Of a DNA stretch of 64,000 nt, positions 9,203 through 18,606 are shown in pieces (the first letter of the stretch is position 1; the number at the start of each line of letters is the position of its first letter). Origin of the DNA: Prorocentrum cordatum (Eukaryota; Sar; Dinophyceae; Prorocentrales; Prorocentraceae); assembly GCA_963575745.1 (NCBI GenBank), contig CAUYUJ010014565.1, positions 16,584-80,583 of the forward strand. The letters run 5' to 3'. Made by a program: the position numbers and the translations under genes. A model generated the notes under the pieces. That model worked only from the letters and a program-made list of their open reading frames with translations. It had not been told where the DNA came from and did no database searches.

Positions 9203-9238
9203 CCGAGCGGGGTGCGGGCAAGCCCGGACCCCGCTCGG
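9203..9238. other. Perfect GC hairpin, 17-base arms
   Basis: Arms 9203-9219 and 9222-9238 pair fully except for one G/G opposition, with a two-base AA loop. It lies ~500 bases downstream of the minus-strand reverse transcriptase stop, so it may be a 3' UTR structure of that element. That role is inferred. Confidence 0.6.
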
Positions 9239-9740
9239 CTAGTCGCCCAGCTCCTCCAGCTCAGTCAGCGAGCGGCGCCCCGGCGCAGCCCGGCGCCGCA
9301 GCAGCCCGCCGCGGCAGCTCGCAGCTCGGCGGCCCGGCCGGCGCCGTCCACCCCCCGCCGCCGGGCGCGCCGCTTCCGCCGCGCTGGCGTGGGGCGCGCG
9401 CCGCGCCGCCGGGCGCCGCCGCGGCCGCCGCCGCCGCGCGGCGGTTGCCGCCGGTGCCGCCGCGCCTCCAGCCCCGCCCCGGGCAGCCGCCGCCGCCGCC
9501 GCCGCGCGTCTGCCAGAGCGCCGGCTCCGTCCGCCTGGCGGCCGCGCCCAGCTGCAGCGCCGCCCCCGCAGCCGGCGCCGCCCGCGCAGCCCGCCGCCGC
9601 TGCCCAGCGCGCCGCGCCCGCCGCAAGCGCCGCCGCCGCCCGCCGGGCGCCCGGCGTCGTCAGCTCCAGGTGCCCCTGCGCCCGGGCGCGGCGCGTGCGC
9701 CGCGCCCTGCGCGCGCCTCAGCAGCAGGCCGCCCCAGCGC
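9239..9740. other. GC-rich sequence 3' of the reverse transcriptase
   Basis: Very GC-rich. The plus-strand frames across it are antisense or alanine/proline/arginine-rich shadows. It is probably the 3' region of the minus-strand element, but no A-tail or target duplication was found. Confidence 0.4.
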
Positions 9741-12452
9741 TCAGCGCCTCAAGGGGCGCGGCCGGGCGCGCCGCCCCAGTGGCCACACCGAGGCGTTGTG
9801 CGCCTCGGCGTTGGCCCGCTGCAGCGCGGCGGCCATGCTCTGGCGCGCCGCCGAGAGCACAGCCGCGTCGCCCGCCGCCCAGGTGCGCAGGAGGTCCTGC
9901 GCCTCGCGCCCAGGCCGGCCCAGCGTCTCCAGCGCGAACGCGCACAGCGCCGCGCCAGGGTAGCGGCGGTGCTTGCGCTCCTCCGCAGCGGCCGCCGCGG
10001 CCCCGTTGCGCCAAGCCCTGCCCCGCCCCGCCGGCGTCGCGGCCCCGGCTGCAGCGTCGGTCACCACGACGTCCACGTACGCGGTGCCGACGACCGGGTC
10101 CACGTAGGTCACGTCGAGCCGCGCCGCCTCCAGGCTGCCGTCCTGGCGGGCCCTGTCCCAGGCGGGGACGAGCTGCTCGGTGTCCACGCCCCTCGCCCCG
10201 CGCCCCTTCAGCCAGCGCGCGAGCCAATCGCGGATAGCGTTGTGGCGCGCTATCGTGCCCGCCCCAGCATGGCAGCCCAGGGGGTGAGTCGGGGCCCGCG
10301 CAAGGTCCGCTCCGCAGAGGTGCCCGTCGGCGCGGCGGCGCTGGCAGGTGGCGCAGGCGTCGGCAGGCCTTGGGAGGCGGAGGCGCAGTGCCAGCGCCGT
10401 CAGGTAGTGCTCGTCCGCCAGGCGGTGGTCGTCCTGCGTCGGCGGGAGCAGCCAGCTGCCGGCGCCTTTCCCGCTGGCCGAGCGGAGCTGGGCAGCCTGC
10501 TCTGGCGGCAGCCCTGCCAGGAGCCGCTTCCGGTTCTCGTCTCGTTCGTGGTGCGCGAGCGCCTTCTGTGCCTTGCGCTTCGGCTCCACCGCGGCCCGGT
10601 GCCACTCGCCGGCGCCAAGCCGGAGCTCGTTGCCCGCCCGCTCCGCCGCGCCCCAGAGTGCCGGGCAGCTCGAGGCGAACGCCGCCAAGCTGGCTTCGCC
10701 CAGCTCCCGCCGGACGTCTGCCAGGCAGCCGAGCCACGAGCCAGCGAAGGCGGCGAGCCGGCGTTGGGACATGCTGTGCAAGCCCACCCCGCCCTCTGCC
10801 AGGGGAAGGAAGAGCTGCGCCCGCGCGTCCGGCGGCAGAGGGCGCCCGAGCAAGCTCTCCAGGTGCCCCACCACCTTGTTGTCGTAGTCCTGGCACCAGT
10901 CCTCGCCAAGGAGGTGCGCCCGCGCGTGGTGAAGCGCCGCCCCGTTCGCGAAAGTCCGGACGAGGACCACCTCGTCCTGCGCAGTGAGCCCGTGCGCCCG
11001 CAGGCCGCGCAGCTTCCCGAGGTAGGCGGTCAGGTGCTCGGTCGCTGCCGCGGGGGCCGCCGTCGGCAGGAAGCTCACCCTCGCTGGGTCTGCGCTCAGC
11101 CCTTCTGCCGCCGCTCCGCCGCGCACGAACGGCAGGAGCGACCCGAGGCACTGCATCTGCGGCACGACCTTCCCAGCCAGGGACGCCGGGAGCTGCAGAC
11201 CCCAAGGGTTCCAGACCTGCGTTTTGTCGTCGTTCACCCTGAGGCCGACTCGGCCGAAGGCGGCGGGGGCGGCGGCGTACGCTGCCTCCAGCGCCACCGG
11301 CGTAGCCTTGAGGTAGCTGTCGTCCAGGTAGGCCAGCAGGCGCGCTTCTGGGTCGACGGCGGCCGCCGCTTCGAGAGCGAGGTACACGTCCGCCACGGCG
11401 ACGGCGAAGAAGGCCGGCGACAGCGGGCACCCTTGGTCAAGGCCACGCTCCGCCCGCACCGGCTGGACGCTCCCTTCTGGCAGGTGGGCTCCGTGCGTCG
11501 TGGCGCCCCCGTACCACGCGGCCGCCAGGCCGGCTAGCGCGGGCAACTTCGTCGACACCGCCTGCAGCACAATGTCCCGGTGGACCTCGTTGAAGGCGTT
11601 CGACACGTCCAGCTTGAGCAGGGCACTGTCCGGCGACTTCTCCACGGCGCCGGCGACCACCCGCTGCATGACCTCAGTGCCGTTTTTCCTGCCCACCCCA
11701 AACTGCCGGGGCCCCACCGCTGCGGCGATGGCAGTCTTGTGGGCGTCGGTGGCCGCCTTGCCTGCCATGCGCCTGAGTGTCTCGCCGCACGCCAGTGGGC
11801 GGATGCCCGCGGGCGGCTTGCGCAAGGGCAAAAGCCTGCCTCCCAGCATGGCCCGAGCCGCTCGCTCCGGCATCTGGCCGCGCAGGATCAGCTCCAAGAC
11901 TTGTGCAACGACCTCTGGCCCATCCGGACGCCCGCGGATCGCCGCCCAGTGCTCGAACCGCGCGCCCGTCAGGCCCGGCCCCGAGTGTCTCGGGAATTTG
12001 TTCAGGGCTCCAGAGATCTTGGTGGCCGCCTCTCCCTCCCAAGTCGTGGGAGCCACGCGTGGCGGGGGGCCGCGAGGCGCGGGCGCCGTCGGGAACAGCT
12101 GCGCCAGCTGGTCCGCCACGCCGGCGCCTGTGGCCAGCCTGTTGGGCCCGGCCGCCGCCGCAGCAGCCCGGCTGACCTCACCCTGCATCAGGAGCTCATG
12201 CACGCGGAGGGCCTGAGCTTCCATGCTGCGCTGCGGCTGCGCTGCCCCCGTCTCCGGCTCGCCTGGGCGCGCGGATTCGGCCCACAAGGCCGCCCAATCC
12301 CCCGCCCAAGCCTTGCGTAAGCGGTTCGCCACCACCTTGGTCGCGGAGTTCCGGTCTTCGTCGCTCTCGGAGCGCGGCGGGATGGCGAAGAGCATCCGCG
12401 GGAGCATGAGGAGCTGCGCCCAAGCCCCCTCGTCGCCTGGCCGGGCCGCCAC
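9741..12452 (-). CDS. R2-like non-LTR retrotransposon reverse transcriptase/endonuclease
   Basis: This intact 903-codon frame encodes a reverse transcriptase that would copy its own RNA at a nicked DNA target. Finger motifs are RHSGPGLTGARFEHW and KPPAGIRPLACGETLRRM. Palm motif A is LKLDVSNAFNEV (near residue 280), motif B is GLDQGCPLSP (near 338), motif C is AYLDDSYL (near 374), and motif D is LRVNDDKTQVW. The C-terminal part has a CATC...HPLGC zinc-finger pattern (near 698-725). It is followed by RLDVTYVDP, YVDVVVTD (near 795) and EERKHRRYP (near 828), as expected for the PD-(D/E)XK-like endonuclease of R2/CRE-type elements. No APE endonuclease or RNase H is present. The start at 12452 is the first Met of the frame; the DNA before it is CT-rich, so 5' truncation is possible. 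The catalytic residues looked for are present, so it may be recent. The clade is inferred from domain order. Confidence 0.9.
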   Translation of the reverse strand: MAARPGDEGAWAQLLMLPRMLFAIPPRSESDEDRNSATKVVANRLRKAWAGDWAALWAESARPGEPETGAAQPQRSMEAQALRVHELLMQGEVSRAAAAAAGPNRLATGAGVADQLAQLFPTAPAPRGPPPRVAPTTWEGEAATKISGALNKFPRHSGPGLTGARFEHWAAIRGRPDGPEVVAQVLELILRGQMPERAARAMLGGRLLPLRKPPAGIRPLACGETLRRMAGKAATDAHKTAIAAAVGPRQFGVGRKNGTEVMQRVVAGAVEKSPDSALLKLDVSNAFNEVHRDIVLQAVSTKLPALAGLAAAWYGGATTHGAHLPEGSVQPVRAERGLDQGCPLSPAFFAVAVADVYLALEAAAAVDPEARLLAYLDDSYLKATPVALEAAYAAAPAAFGRVGLRVNDDKTQVWNPWGLQLPASLAGKVVPQMQCLGSLLPFVRGGAAAEGLSADPARVSFLPTAAPAAATEHLTAYLGKLRGLRAHGLTAQDEVVLVRTFANGAALHHARAHLLGEDWCQDYDNKVVGHLESLLGRPLPPDARAQLFLPLAEGGVGLHSMSQRRLAAFAGSWLGCLADVRRELGEASLAAFASSCPALWGAAERAGNELRLGAGEWHRAAVEPKRKAQKALAHHERDENRKRLLAGLPPEQAAQLRSASGKGAGSWLLPPTQDDHRLADEHYLTALALRLRLPRPADACATCQRRRADGHLCGADLARAPTHPLGCHAGAGTIARHNAIRDWLARWLKGRGARGVDTEQLVPAWDRARQDGSLEAARLDVTYVDPVVGTAYVDVVVTDAAAGAATPAGRGRAWRNGAAAAAAEERKHRRYPGAALCAFALETLGRPGREAQDLLRTWAAGDAAVLSAARQSMAAALQRANAEAHNASVWPLGRRARPRPLRR

Positions 12453-12462
12453 GCCACGGCAC

Positions 12463-12800
12463 GCGGCCGCTCCTCCTCCTCCTCCTTCTCTCCCTCCTCC
12501 TCCTCTACCTCCTCCTCCTCTCCTACGCTCGGCTCCTCCTCCTCCTCCTCCTCCTCCTCCTCCTCCTGACCTGCCTTCTCCTCCTCCGCCTCCTCCTCCT
12601 CCGCCTCCTCCGCCCTATCCTCCACCTTTTCCCTCCATCGCCTCCCTCCTGGTCCTTCTTCTCCTCCGCCGCTTCCGCCTTCTCCTCCGCCTTCTCCTGC
12701 TTCTCCTCCTCCTTTCCGCCTCCTCCTCCGCCTCCTCCTCCTCCTCCACCTCCACCTCCCCCTTTTTGTTCCTCCCCCCTCCTCTTCCTCGCTTCTTTTC
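12463..12800. repeat. Imperfect (CCT)n tract upstream of the reverse transcriptase
   Basis: CCT-rich sequence with interspersed CTC, CGC and TTC. The element's frame starts abruptly next to it, so the tract may be the flank of a 5'-truncated insertion. Confidence 0.85.
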
Positions 12801-13700
12801 ACCTTTCCGCGGTGCGTGCCATAGGAACAGTCGATCATCTCTCGGTTACGGAGGCAGGGGACCAACTCCTGTTCCTCCCCCTCCTTCTCAGTTTCTGATC
12901 CTCCTCTTCCTCGCGTCTCCTCCTCCATCCTTAGGCCTTATGGATGTTAGCCAGCGTGGGCCCCAAGCAGCGTGTTGCTAACACTATATGAGGTGCAAAC
13001 TTCGCGTGTAGTTGATGTAGTTCAATATATGTGGTGCCATCTATGCGTGCGTTAAACAAGCCTGCTCTGCACGTGACCACCTCCTACGCCCGTGCAGATG
13101 TCCCGCTCTCCACCCGCACCGTAGCTGCAACACCCGTGCGGCGGCGATTGCGATGGCTGCCTGGCGCGGGCTGGCGCGTCGCCGCAGCCGCGCCTGCGCG
13201 CGCAGGCTCGCGCGCAGAGCGACCAGTCGGTCTGGCGCGGCCGGCGCGGCCGTGGTGGCGCTGACCGCTGGGCACTTCCCAGCGCGCCTTGCACGCCGCG
13301 CTGACGCTCGTGCGCGTCAGTGCGAGCCAGCGCCTCGAGCGGGCGCGGTATACCATGGCGACGTCGACAGCGGCAGACACCATGATAGTAGTAGCGATGC
13401 TGGTGACGACGATGACGATTCGGGTATGGCCAGGACCCCAGGTAAGGGGACCCGGTTAGTGGTAGGGCCTTGGAGCCTTCGAATTGGCCGGAATCGCTAA
13501 ACCAGGTTTGCCATGGCTGACGTTTTTTCGGGTGACGGCAGTTCCGGTTAGTGGGAATGGGACGGGGAGGCGCCCCCGGTACAGATTCATGAACCAGGTT
13601 CCGCTAAACCCAGTTCTGCCAACGCCCGAACGATGACGACGGCAAGGCCCAAGACGGCACCGATGCTGATCACGCGTGTCGGCGATGAAGGTCGAAGATG
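12801..13700. other. No recognisable gene
   Basis: Mixed GC-rich DNA. 13380-13660 has repeated GACGACGATGACGA-like and CCAGGTTYGCC words. Short frames lack a consistent coding signature. Confidence 0.4.
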
Positions 13701-13774
13701 GAGTTCGACATGCGCACGCGGCCGATTCGCGCGGGTGGCCCGCATGTTTCTACTTGGCAGGGATCGTGACCCCC

Positions 13775-13830
13775 CCAACATACGCGCAAGGGCGTGTGAA
13801 TGATTTCGACATGCGCGCGACAGGCACATT
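13775..13830. repeat. CGCGCAAGGGCGT repeat, first copy
   Basis: CGCGCAAGGGCGTGTGAATG followed by ATTTCGACATGCGCGCG recurs at 15147-15186. It belongs to a set of AT-rich blocks separated by CGCGCG words in 13.7-15.4 kb. Confidence 0.6.
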
Positions 13831-13934
13831 TGGTCGCACGTGAGGAACATGCTGAAAACACGGTATTCCTAATACTCAGCAAGAGCTCGCGCGCTGATTG
13901 CTCAGAGGATTCTTGTTGCACATCCGTTTCTACA

Positions 13935-14345
13935 TGATGCAGCTTTTGTGGTGCAGCATCAGTGGCGCAAAACGCGCGGTACGTGTCCGTGCAATGTATG
14001 TGGTGCAACATAGTATGTCGTACAATCCATGCTCTGCCAACCATGTCGTGGAATCTGTGTGGTTCGGTCGATGTTGTGCAATGCATGTGGTGAAACCTAT
14101 GTTGTGCGGTCTATGCGGGGCAATCCATTTGGAGCAGCATCAGTGGTGCAATCCGTGGTGGAATCTATGTGGTGCGATTTCTGTGGTGCGTGCTATGGGG
14201 GGGCATTCTATGCGGTGCAATCGTTGTTGTGTAATGTGTATTATGTGTTCAATGTTGTGCAACCGATGCTGTGCAATCTAGGTGGTGCAGCCCATATGGT
14301 GCAATCTATGTGGTGCAATCTATGTGGTGCAATCCACTCTGCTAA
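13935..14345. repeat. Degenerate satellite, GTGGTGCAATC unit
   Basis: Irregular repeats of ~14-15 bases built on ATGTGGTGCAATCT with many changes. A few copies also lie at 15590-15655 and 62085-62115. Frames give Cys/Met/Val-rich strings without domain character. Confidence 0.75.
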
Positions 14346-14419
14346 ACTTGAAGTCGTCATCTGCACTGCTCGCGCAAACATCCCACCCACCGACCCGCAA
14401 CTTGGTTTGCAAAACCTCT

Positions 14420-14965
14420 TAAGACCGACTACGACGACACCGACGACAACGACTACGACGACACCGACGACGTCTCCGACGGCTTCGACGACGACAACGA
14501 CGCCGACGCCGACGACGACGAATACGACGACGACGACGCCAACGAAGGCGACGACGAGGGAGGAGGAAGGAAGACGACGGCGGCAACGACGACAACGACG
14601 ACAACGACGAGGGAGGAGGGAGGACGGCGACGACGCGAACAACGAAGAAGGAGGAAGGACGGCGACGCCGCCGACGACGACGACGAGGGAGGAGGGAAGA
14701 CGACGACGACAACGACGACGACGACGACGACGGCGACGAAATAGGAGGGACGACGACGAGACGCCGACGACGGACGACGACGACGACGAGGTAGGAGGAG
14801 GAGGAAGGACGACCACGGCGACAACGACGACGGAAACGACCACGCCAAAGAGGACGACGACGACGACGAACACGAGGAAAGACAGAGGACGACGTAGGCG
14901 ACGACGACGACAACCTCGGGAGGAGGGAGGACGGCGACGACGACGACGAGGACGCAAGAGCGCGC
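14420..14965. repeat. (GAC)n-rich trinucleotide array
   Basis: About 545 bases of GAC/ACG repeats with blocks of GGAGGAAGGA inside. Open in several frames on both strands (poly-Thr, Arg, Asp, Val, Ser), which shows it is simple sequence. Confidence 0.9.
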
Positions 14966-14984
14966 GCGCACGCTTTGGTTGAAA

Positions 14985-15400
14985 ATCCGTGTTGCGAAAC
15001 CTTAGGTTTTTTTAAAGGTTTTTTGGACACACGATTTTGAAATCCTTCCGAAACCGATGGGTTTGGAAGGTTTTCGGCATACGCGCGCGACGACGCGCGC
15101 GCTTGCACTTCGTCCCATTTTTTGCAAAATCTTCTCGCGACGGCACACGCGCAAGGGCGTTCGACAGATTTCGACATGCGCGCGCGAAGCCCGTTTAATA
15201 GCATTTTGTGAAAATCTGGATAAACCGATGGTTTTCTTAAGATTTTGCAAGAGCTCGCGCGGAAGTTGTTTTAGCAAATCAGTGTTGCGGAACCCAGTGT
15301 TTTTGTATGTTTATTGGAAACTCGATTGCGAAATCCTTCCGGTACCGAGGGTTTTTGAAGGATTTCGGCATGCGCGCGCGAAGACGCGCAGTGTTATGTT
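14985..15400. repeat. AT-rich blocks punctuated by CGCGCG words
   Basis: Repeated GGTTTTTxAAGGxTTT and AAATCCTTCC words alternate with GCGCGCGC runs. The region carries the second copy of the 13.78-kb repeat. Similar phrases (GAAATCCTTCCAAAACC, TTTTCAACAAAAAA) recur in the 761-bp units at 17.8-22.4 kb, so the two are related. Confidence 0.6.
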
Positions 15401-15664
15401 AGAACAACATATTTCACCGCATAGTTTTTTACAAGGGAGCCTCAGGGGGGGATACCGGTTGGCATTTGACATTGTGATTTTATATTTAGGATGGACATGT
15501 GGTCATAATCATACATGATTCACATACCCGAAAGGTGAAGGGATAACTCCGGGGGGGGTAGATCCAATTCTGTTTTTAGAAAGGAGAATCCATGTGGAGC
15601 AGCCGCTGTGGTACAAGTCTACGTGGTGCAATTTACGCGGTGCAATCAGGCAGTCACCCGCCGT

Positions 15665-15835
15665 CACGTGGACCGGCGGCGACCCCGCCGCCAGCGTGCA
15701 ATGCTGAACGCTGCTGGCGACCTGGAGTCGATCGATGTTGAAGGATCTGACGTTTCGGGAACGGCTGATCGTTCAAGGCTGAACGATCCTCGCGGTGTCG
15801 GGAGCCATGGTCGGGGGGTCTTCACGACACGGACC
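15665..15835 (+). repeat. Repeat AA, unoccupied copy
   Basis: Homologous to 58202-58565 inside an intron of the membrane-protein gene. The stretch GTTCAAGGCTGAACGATCC at 15772-15790 is continuous here, whereas at 58.3 kb the same position carries element A7. It is therefore an empty-site paralogue. Confidence 0.65.
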
Positions 15836-16462
15836 TGTTGTACTTGCGAGAAGGGACCTGCGCAATGGCCGCAAGCGGTGATCGCAGTAGCCACGGCGTT
15901 GGGCTTGGGGCCGATGCTCCGGGGGCCGCCTCGGGTTCGGGAGCGGCTTTGGTTTTCGAGCTGCTCCTCAGACCTAGATCGGGGAATCGATTCGTGGCCG
16001 AGGTTCGCCGTGGCGAGAGCGCCCCCGCCGTTCCTCACGACTTGGCGTTCCTTTCCTTGTGGCAGTGCAAATGACTGCAGCAGGCTCGATCTGCACGGCG
16101 GGGGGCAGTTCTCCAGATTTCTCGCAGGCACCGCGTCGTTGTCGGGGAGGAGTGTCGAATCGGTCTCGCTCGGTGTTGTCGGGGAGGAGTGTCGAATCGG
16201 TCTCGCTCGAGGGGGGGTGGGCGACGCTGAGTCTGCAGTCGGGACCCTTGCTCAGCGTGCCGCGCCGCCAGTTCTGGCACGCCGCGCCTCGACGCGACGC
16301 ACCGAGCACCTTCCAGTCCCCACGCGTCCGCGCCCCGAGCTCCTCCTGGCCCCCCCCAAACCCCGCGAAGCAGGGCGACACACCATCGGCTCGCAGGTCG
16401 CCCTTCGCGCGTCGCAGGGCGGCCGCCGCCGCGAGGCGCGGAGCACGAGCTCCCGACAAAAG
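15836..16462. other. Possible exonic DNA, unresolved
   Basis: Contains a tandem duplication of a ~46-base block (GTCGGGGAGGAGTGTCGAAT at 16141 and 16177). Around 16255-16360 a plus frame reading SVPRRQFWHAAPRRDAP has mostly G/C third positions and could be an exon before element D1. I do not recognise it. Confidence 0.25.
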
Positions 16463-16625
16463 TCAGGAGGGGAAAAAAACACACAGACACAATTAATCGT
16501 TTGTCGATTCCCTAGAAAATATGTGAAAATATGGGAAGTGGGGGGGAAGACAAAAACCCAGAAAATATGGGGAAATGTGGGGAATATTTTTATTTGTGTG
16601 TATTTATTTGTGTGTCCCAGGGCCC
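16463..16625 (+). mobile_element. Family D element, copy D1 (possible intron)
   Basis: AT-rich element of ~160 bases. Its left end is AGGAGGGGAAAAAAACACAC and its right end is TTTGTGTGTCCCAGGGCCCC. The ends are imperfect inverted repeats (AGGGG...ACACACA). Copies lie at 41.5, 42.3 and (diverged) 49.87 kb. The right end provides a pyrimidine/T-rich stretch and CAG, like a 3' splice site, and a probable exon follows. Confidence 0.7.
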
Positions 16626-16790
16626 CTTCAAAAAGGTCGCCCGCGGGTGCGCCCCCGCCCGCCGCCGCCGCGCCGCCTCCTGGCAGGCGCGGGGCCGGAC
16701 GCCTTCTTCACCTTCGAGACGAGCATCGGCCTCGGGGACCCCTACCAGGAGCGGGGCGGCGCCCGCTTCCTCCTCGTCGTCCTCCTCCTC
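16621..16790 (+). CDS. Probable exon, unknown protein
   Basis: A plus frame reading PDAFFTFETSIGLGDPYQER (16698-16757) has G or C at every third position over more than 25 codons, the signature of the confirmed exons at 55-60 kb. It starts either right after element D1 (CAG at 16618-16620) or after GGCAG at 16682-16686, and runs into a CCT tract where the end cannot be fixed. No domain is recognised. It could belong to the same unknown gene as possible exonic DNA left of D1. Confidence 0.5.
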
Positions 16791-16985
16791 CTCCTCCCCC
16801 TCCCCCTCCCCCTCCCCTTCCTCCTCCCCCTCCTCCGCCTCCTCCTCCTCCGCCTCCCCCTCCTCCTCCTCCTCCTCCTCCTCCTCCGCCTCCCCTCCTC
16901 CTCCTCCTCCTCCGCCTCCCCCTCCTCCTCCTCCTCCGCCTCCCCCTCCTCCTCCTCCGCCTCCTCCTCCTCCTCCTCCGCGGCA
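16780..16985. repeat. (CCT)n tract
   Basis: CCT/CTC repeats interrupted by CGC, directly after the probable exon. If transcribed with it, the frame would continue as poly-Leu/Pro. Confidence 0.9.
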
Positions 16986-16989
16986 CAGG

Positions 16990-17411
16990 AGAACCAGGGA
17001 AGCGGCGCTCCCGGGGGGGTGCGCGTCGCCGCCGATCGAAGAAGCAACCGCTGCATGAACAGAAGCACGCGGAGCGCGCCAGGGACGGGGGGGTTTGGCG
17101 CCGGCCCGGGACATCTGCGCTGAGCTCCGAAAGTGTGTGCTCATGCAGGCAAGCGTCTGATCGAGAAGCTTCCTCCGCCAAAAGCTGGGCCAGCGCTTCT
17201 CAACCGACTTGCCAGAAAGCTGGCCCGGTTCCTTGAGCGCGTTTGCCCCTCCAGCGTTAACGCGAGAACCTGGCCCAGGCTTTCCATAAGACATGTCCGG
17301 GAAGGTTGCCAAGATTGCTCAACTGTGAATTTGTTTTTCCTTCTTCCTCGTCGTCTCAAGTCCCGTGGAGGCTGAGCGGGTGGGTCGGGCTGCTGCCCTC
17401 TCAGTGCCCCG
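16990..17411. other. Unresolved; weak open frame
   Basis: A plus frame (17133-17375) reads RLIEKLPPPKAGPALLNRLA and looks protein-like, but third positions are not G/C-rich and a minus frame overlaps it. I leave it unassigned. Confidence 0.25.
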
Positions 17412-17604
17412 TTCCCAGACCCACGACATCGTGATCTTTTCACGACGCCGACTCCTCGAGGTCCCGGCCCCATGCCCCGGAGACCGGCGTTTCGTCCCGA
17501 GTCGTTTCTTGACGGCCTCTGGAGGCCCGGCAAGGGCCTCCAGAGGCCGAACATAGCGAGAAGCCCTCCGTCGTGATGTTTGTGTGCGCGCGAGGGGGTC
17601 GGGG
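17412..17604 (-). mobile_element. Family E inverted-repeat element, copy E1
   Basis: Family E is the most abundant element here (13 copies, both orientations). In its forward direction it opens with CGACCCCCTCGCGC and a CACGACGGGAGG block, then GGCCTCxGGGGGCCCTCGCC, GGGAAGGGGTCCAGACCTC and GGGGTCGACGCTGCGA. It ends GACGTCGGGGGTCTGG. The ends are inverted repeats. This copy is reversed. Confidence 0.75.
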
Positions 17605-17799
17605 TTCGCCGCGTGCCCGGTGGTCCTCTGCCGCCCAGGGGGCCGCGGCCCCTCCTCTTGCCCAGGAGGGCGGGCCGAGTCGCCGCCTCGCCCATGCCAG
17701 GGCGGGTGCGCGGGCAGCGCTGCGCGCGGGGTGCTCGGCACGCGAGAGGAGGGGGGCCAGAGATCCGACGCTCCCCCAGAAAATTGGAGCGGGCGTTTC

Positions 17800-17800
17800 T

Positions 17801-17838
<38 letters not shown>
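17800..17838. repeat. (GTT)n microsatellite before unit K1
   Basis: TTG repeats of ~38 bases that end exactly where the 761-bp unit K1 begins. Confidence 0.95.
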
Positions 17839-17839
17839 G

Positions 17840-18600
17840 AACATTATTTATTCTAAAGAATAATTATTGTTGGGCCCCCTGGTGCGCGCCCCCCCTGCGC
17901 CGCCTAGGCCGCAGCTACATTTTCATCATTTTCGTGAGGAAGCCTCAGAAAAGAGGGTGTGTACAGGATCCGGTTGTTTTGTTGTAATCCGCTTTCCCTT
18001 GCAAAAAACAATAGAAAATGACATTTCTTGTTCTAATATAATCAAATTTCAAGAATCCCTTGCAAAAAATAAGGTAAAGTGGACATTCGCGCGCGCAAGA
18101 CGAAATCCTTCCAAAACCTTAGTGTTCGCAGCGATTTTAACATAAAAACATCAAAAAACCAATGGTTTTTCAACAAAAAATTGTCAAAATCTCATCCCGC
18201 GCGCTCTTGCGGATTCGTAGGAAACCCAACACTTTTTAAACATTTCTGTCAAACGGGCTTTTGCGAGCAACTTTTTCGAACTTCTGCGACAACGGTTGCG
18301 CACCTGCCAGGGCCATCATCCCTGTCAAATAATACCATGCGGGACACATTCGTTTTTTCTTCGCGCGCGCACGCCGTCGTCGTCGGCCGCGGGGCCCTGA
18401 ATAGTAGCCACGGTCGTCCGCATGCCACGAAGTGAAGTGTCCGAACGTCATAGGGCGGGAAGCTGGGTGTGGGTGGTGGCGAAGAGTCGTTTGGAAATTT
18501 GGTAGAGCTTGAACCGGCCCCCCCACAAAGTGGGGGTATTGCCCGCCTCCTATGAAAACCCTGGCACTGGTGAGAACGGAGTGTCCCCACGTGCTAGTAA
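17840..18600 (+). repeat. 761-bp unit K1
   Basis: First of four near-identical units. Each begins AACATTATTTATTCTAAAG and ends GTGCTAGTAATT or an equivalent. Each is preceded by TTG repeats: long before K1 and K4, short before K2 and K3. Three GCGCGCGC words sit at fixed places inside. The right half (CATGCCACGAAGTGAAGTG to CCTATGAAAACCCTGG) is the best conserved. Short frames of 96 and 113 codons on the minus strand repeat in three units only because the DNA does. Confidence 0.85.
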
Positions 18601-18606
18601 TTGTTG

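Noticed and set aside
8863-10237. Long plus-strand Ala/Pro/Arg-rich frames
   Set aside because: They are antisense to the reverse transcriptase or run through its GC-rich flank. High GC removes stop codons.
14029-14982. 317-codon frame ending in Thr/Arg repeats
   Set aside because: Made of the GTGGTGCAATC satellite followed by the GAC array.
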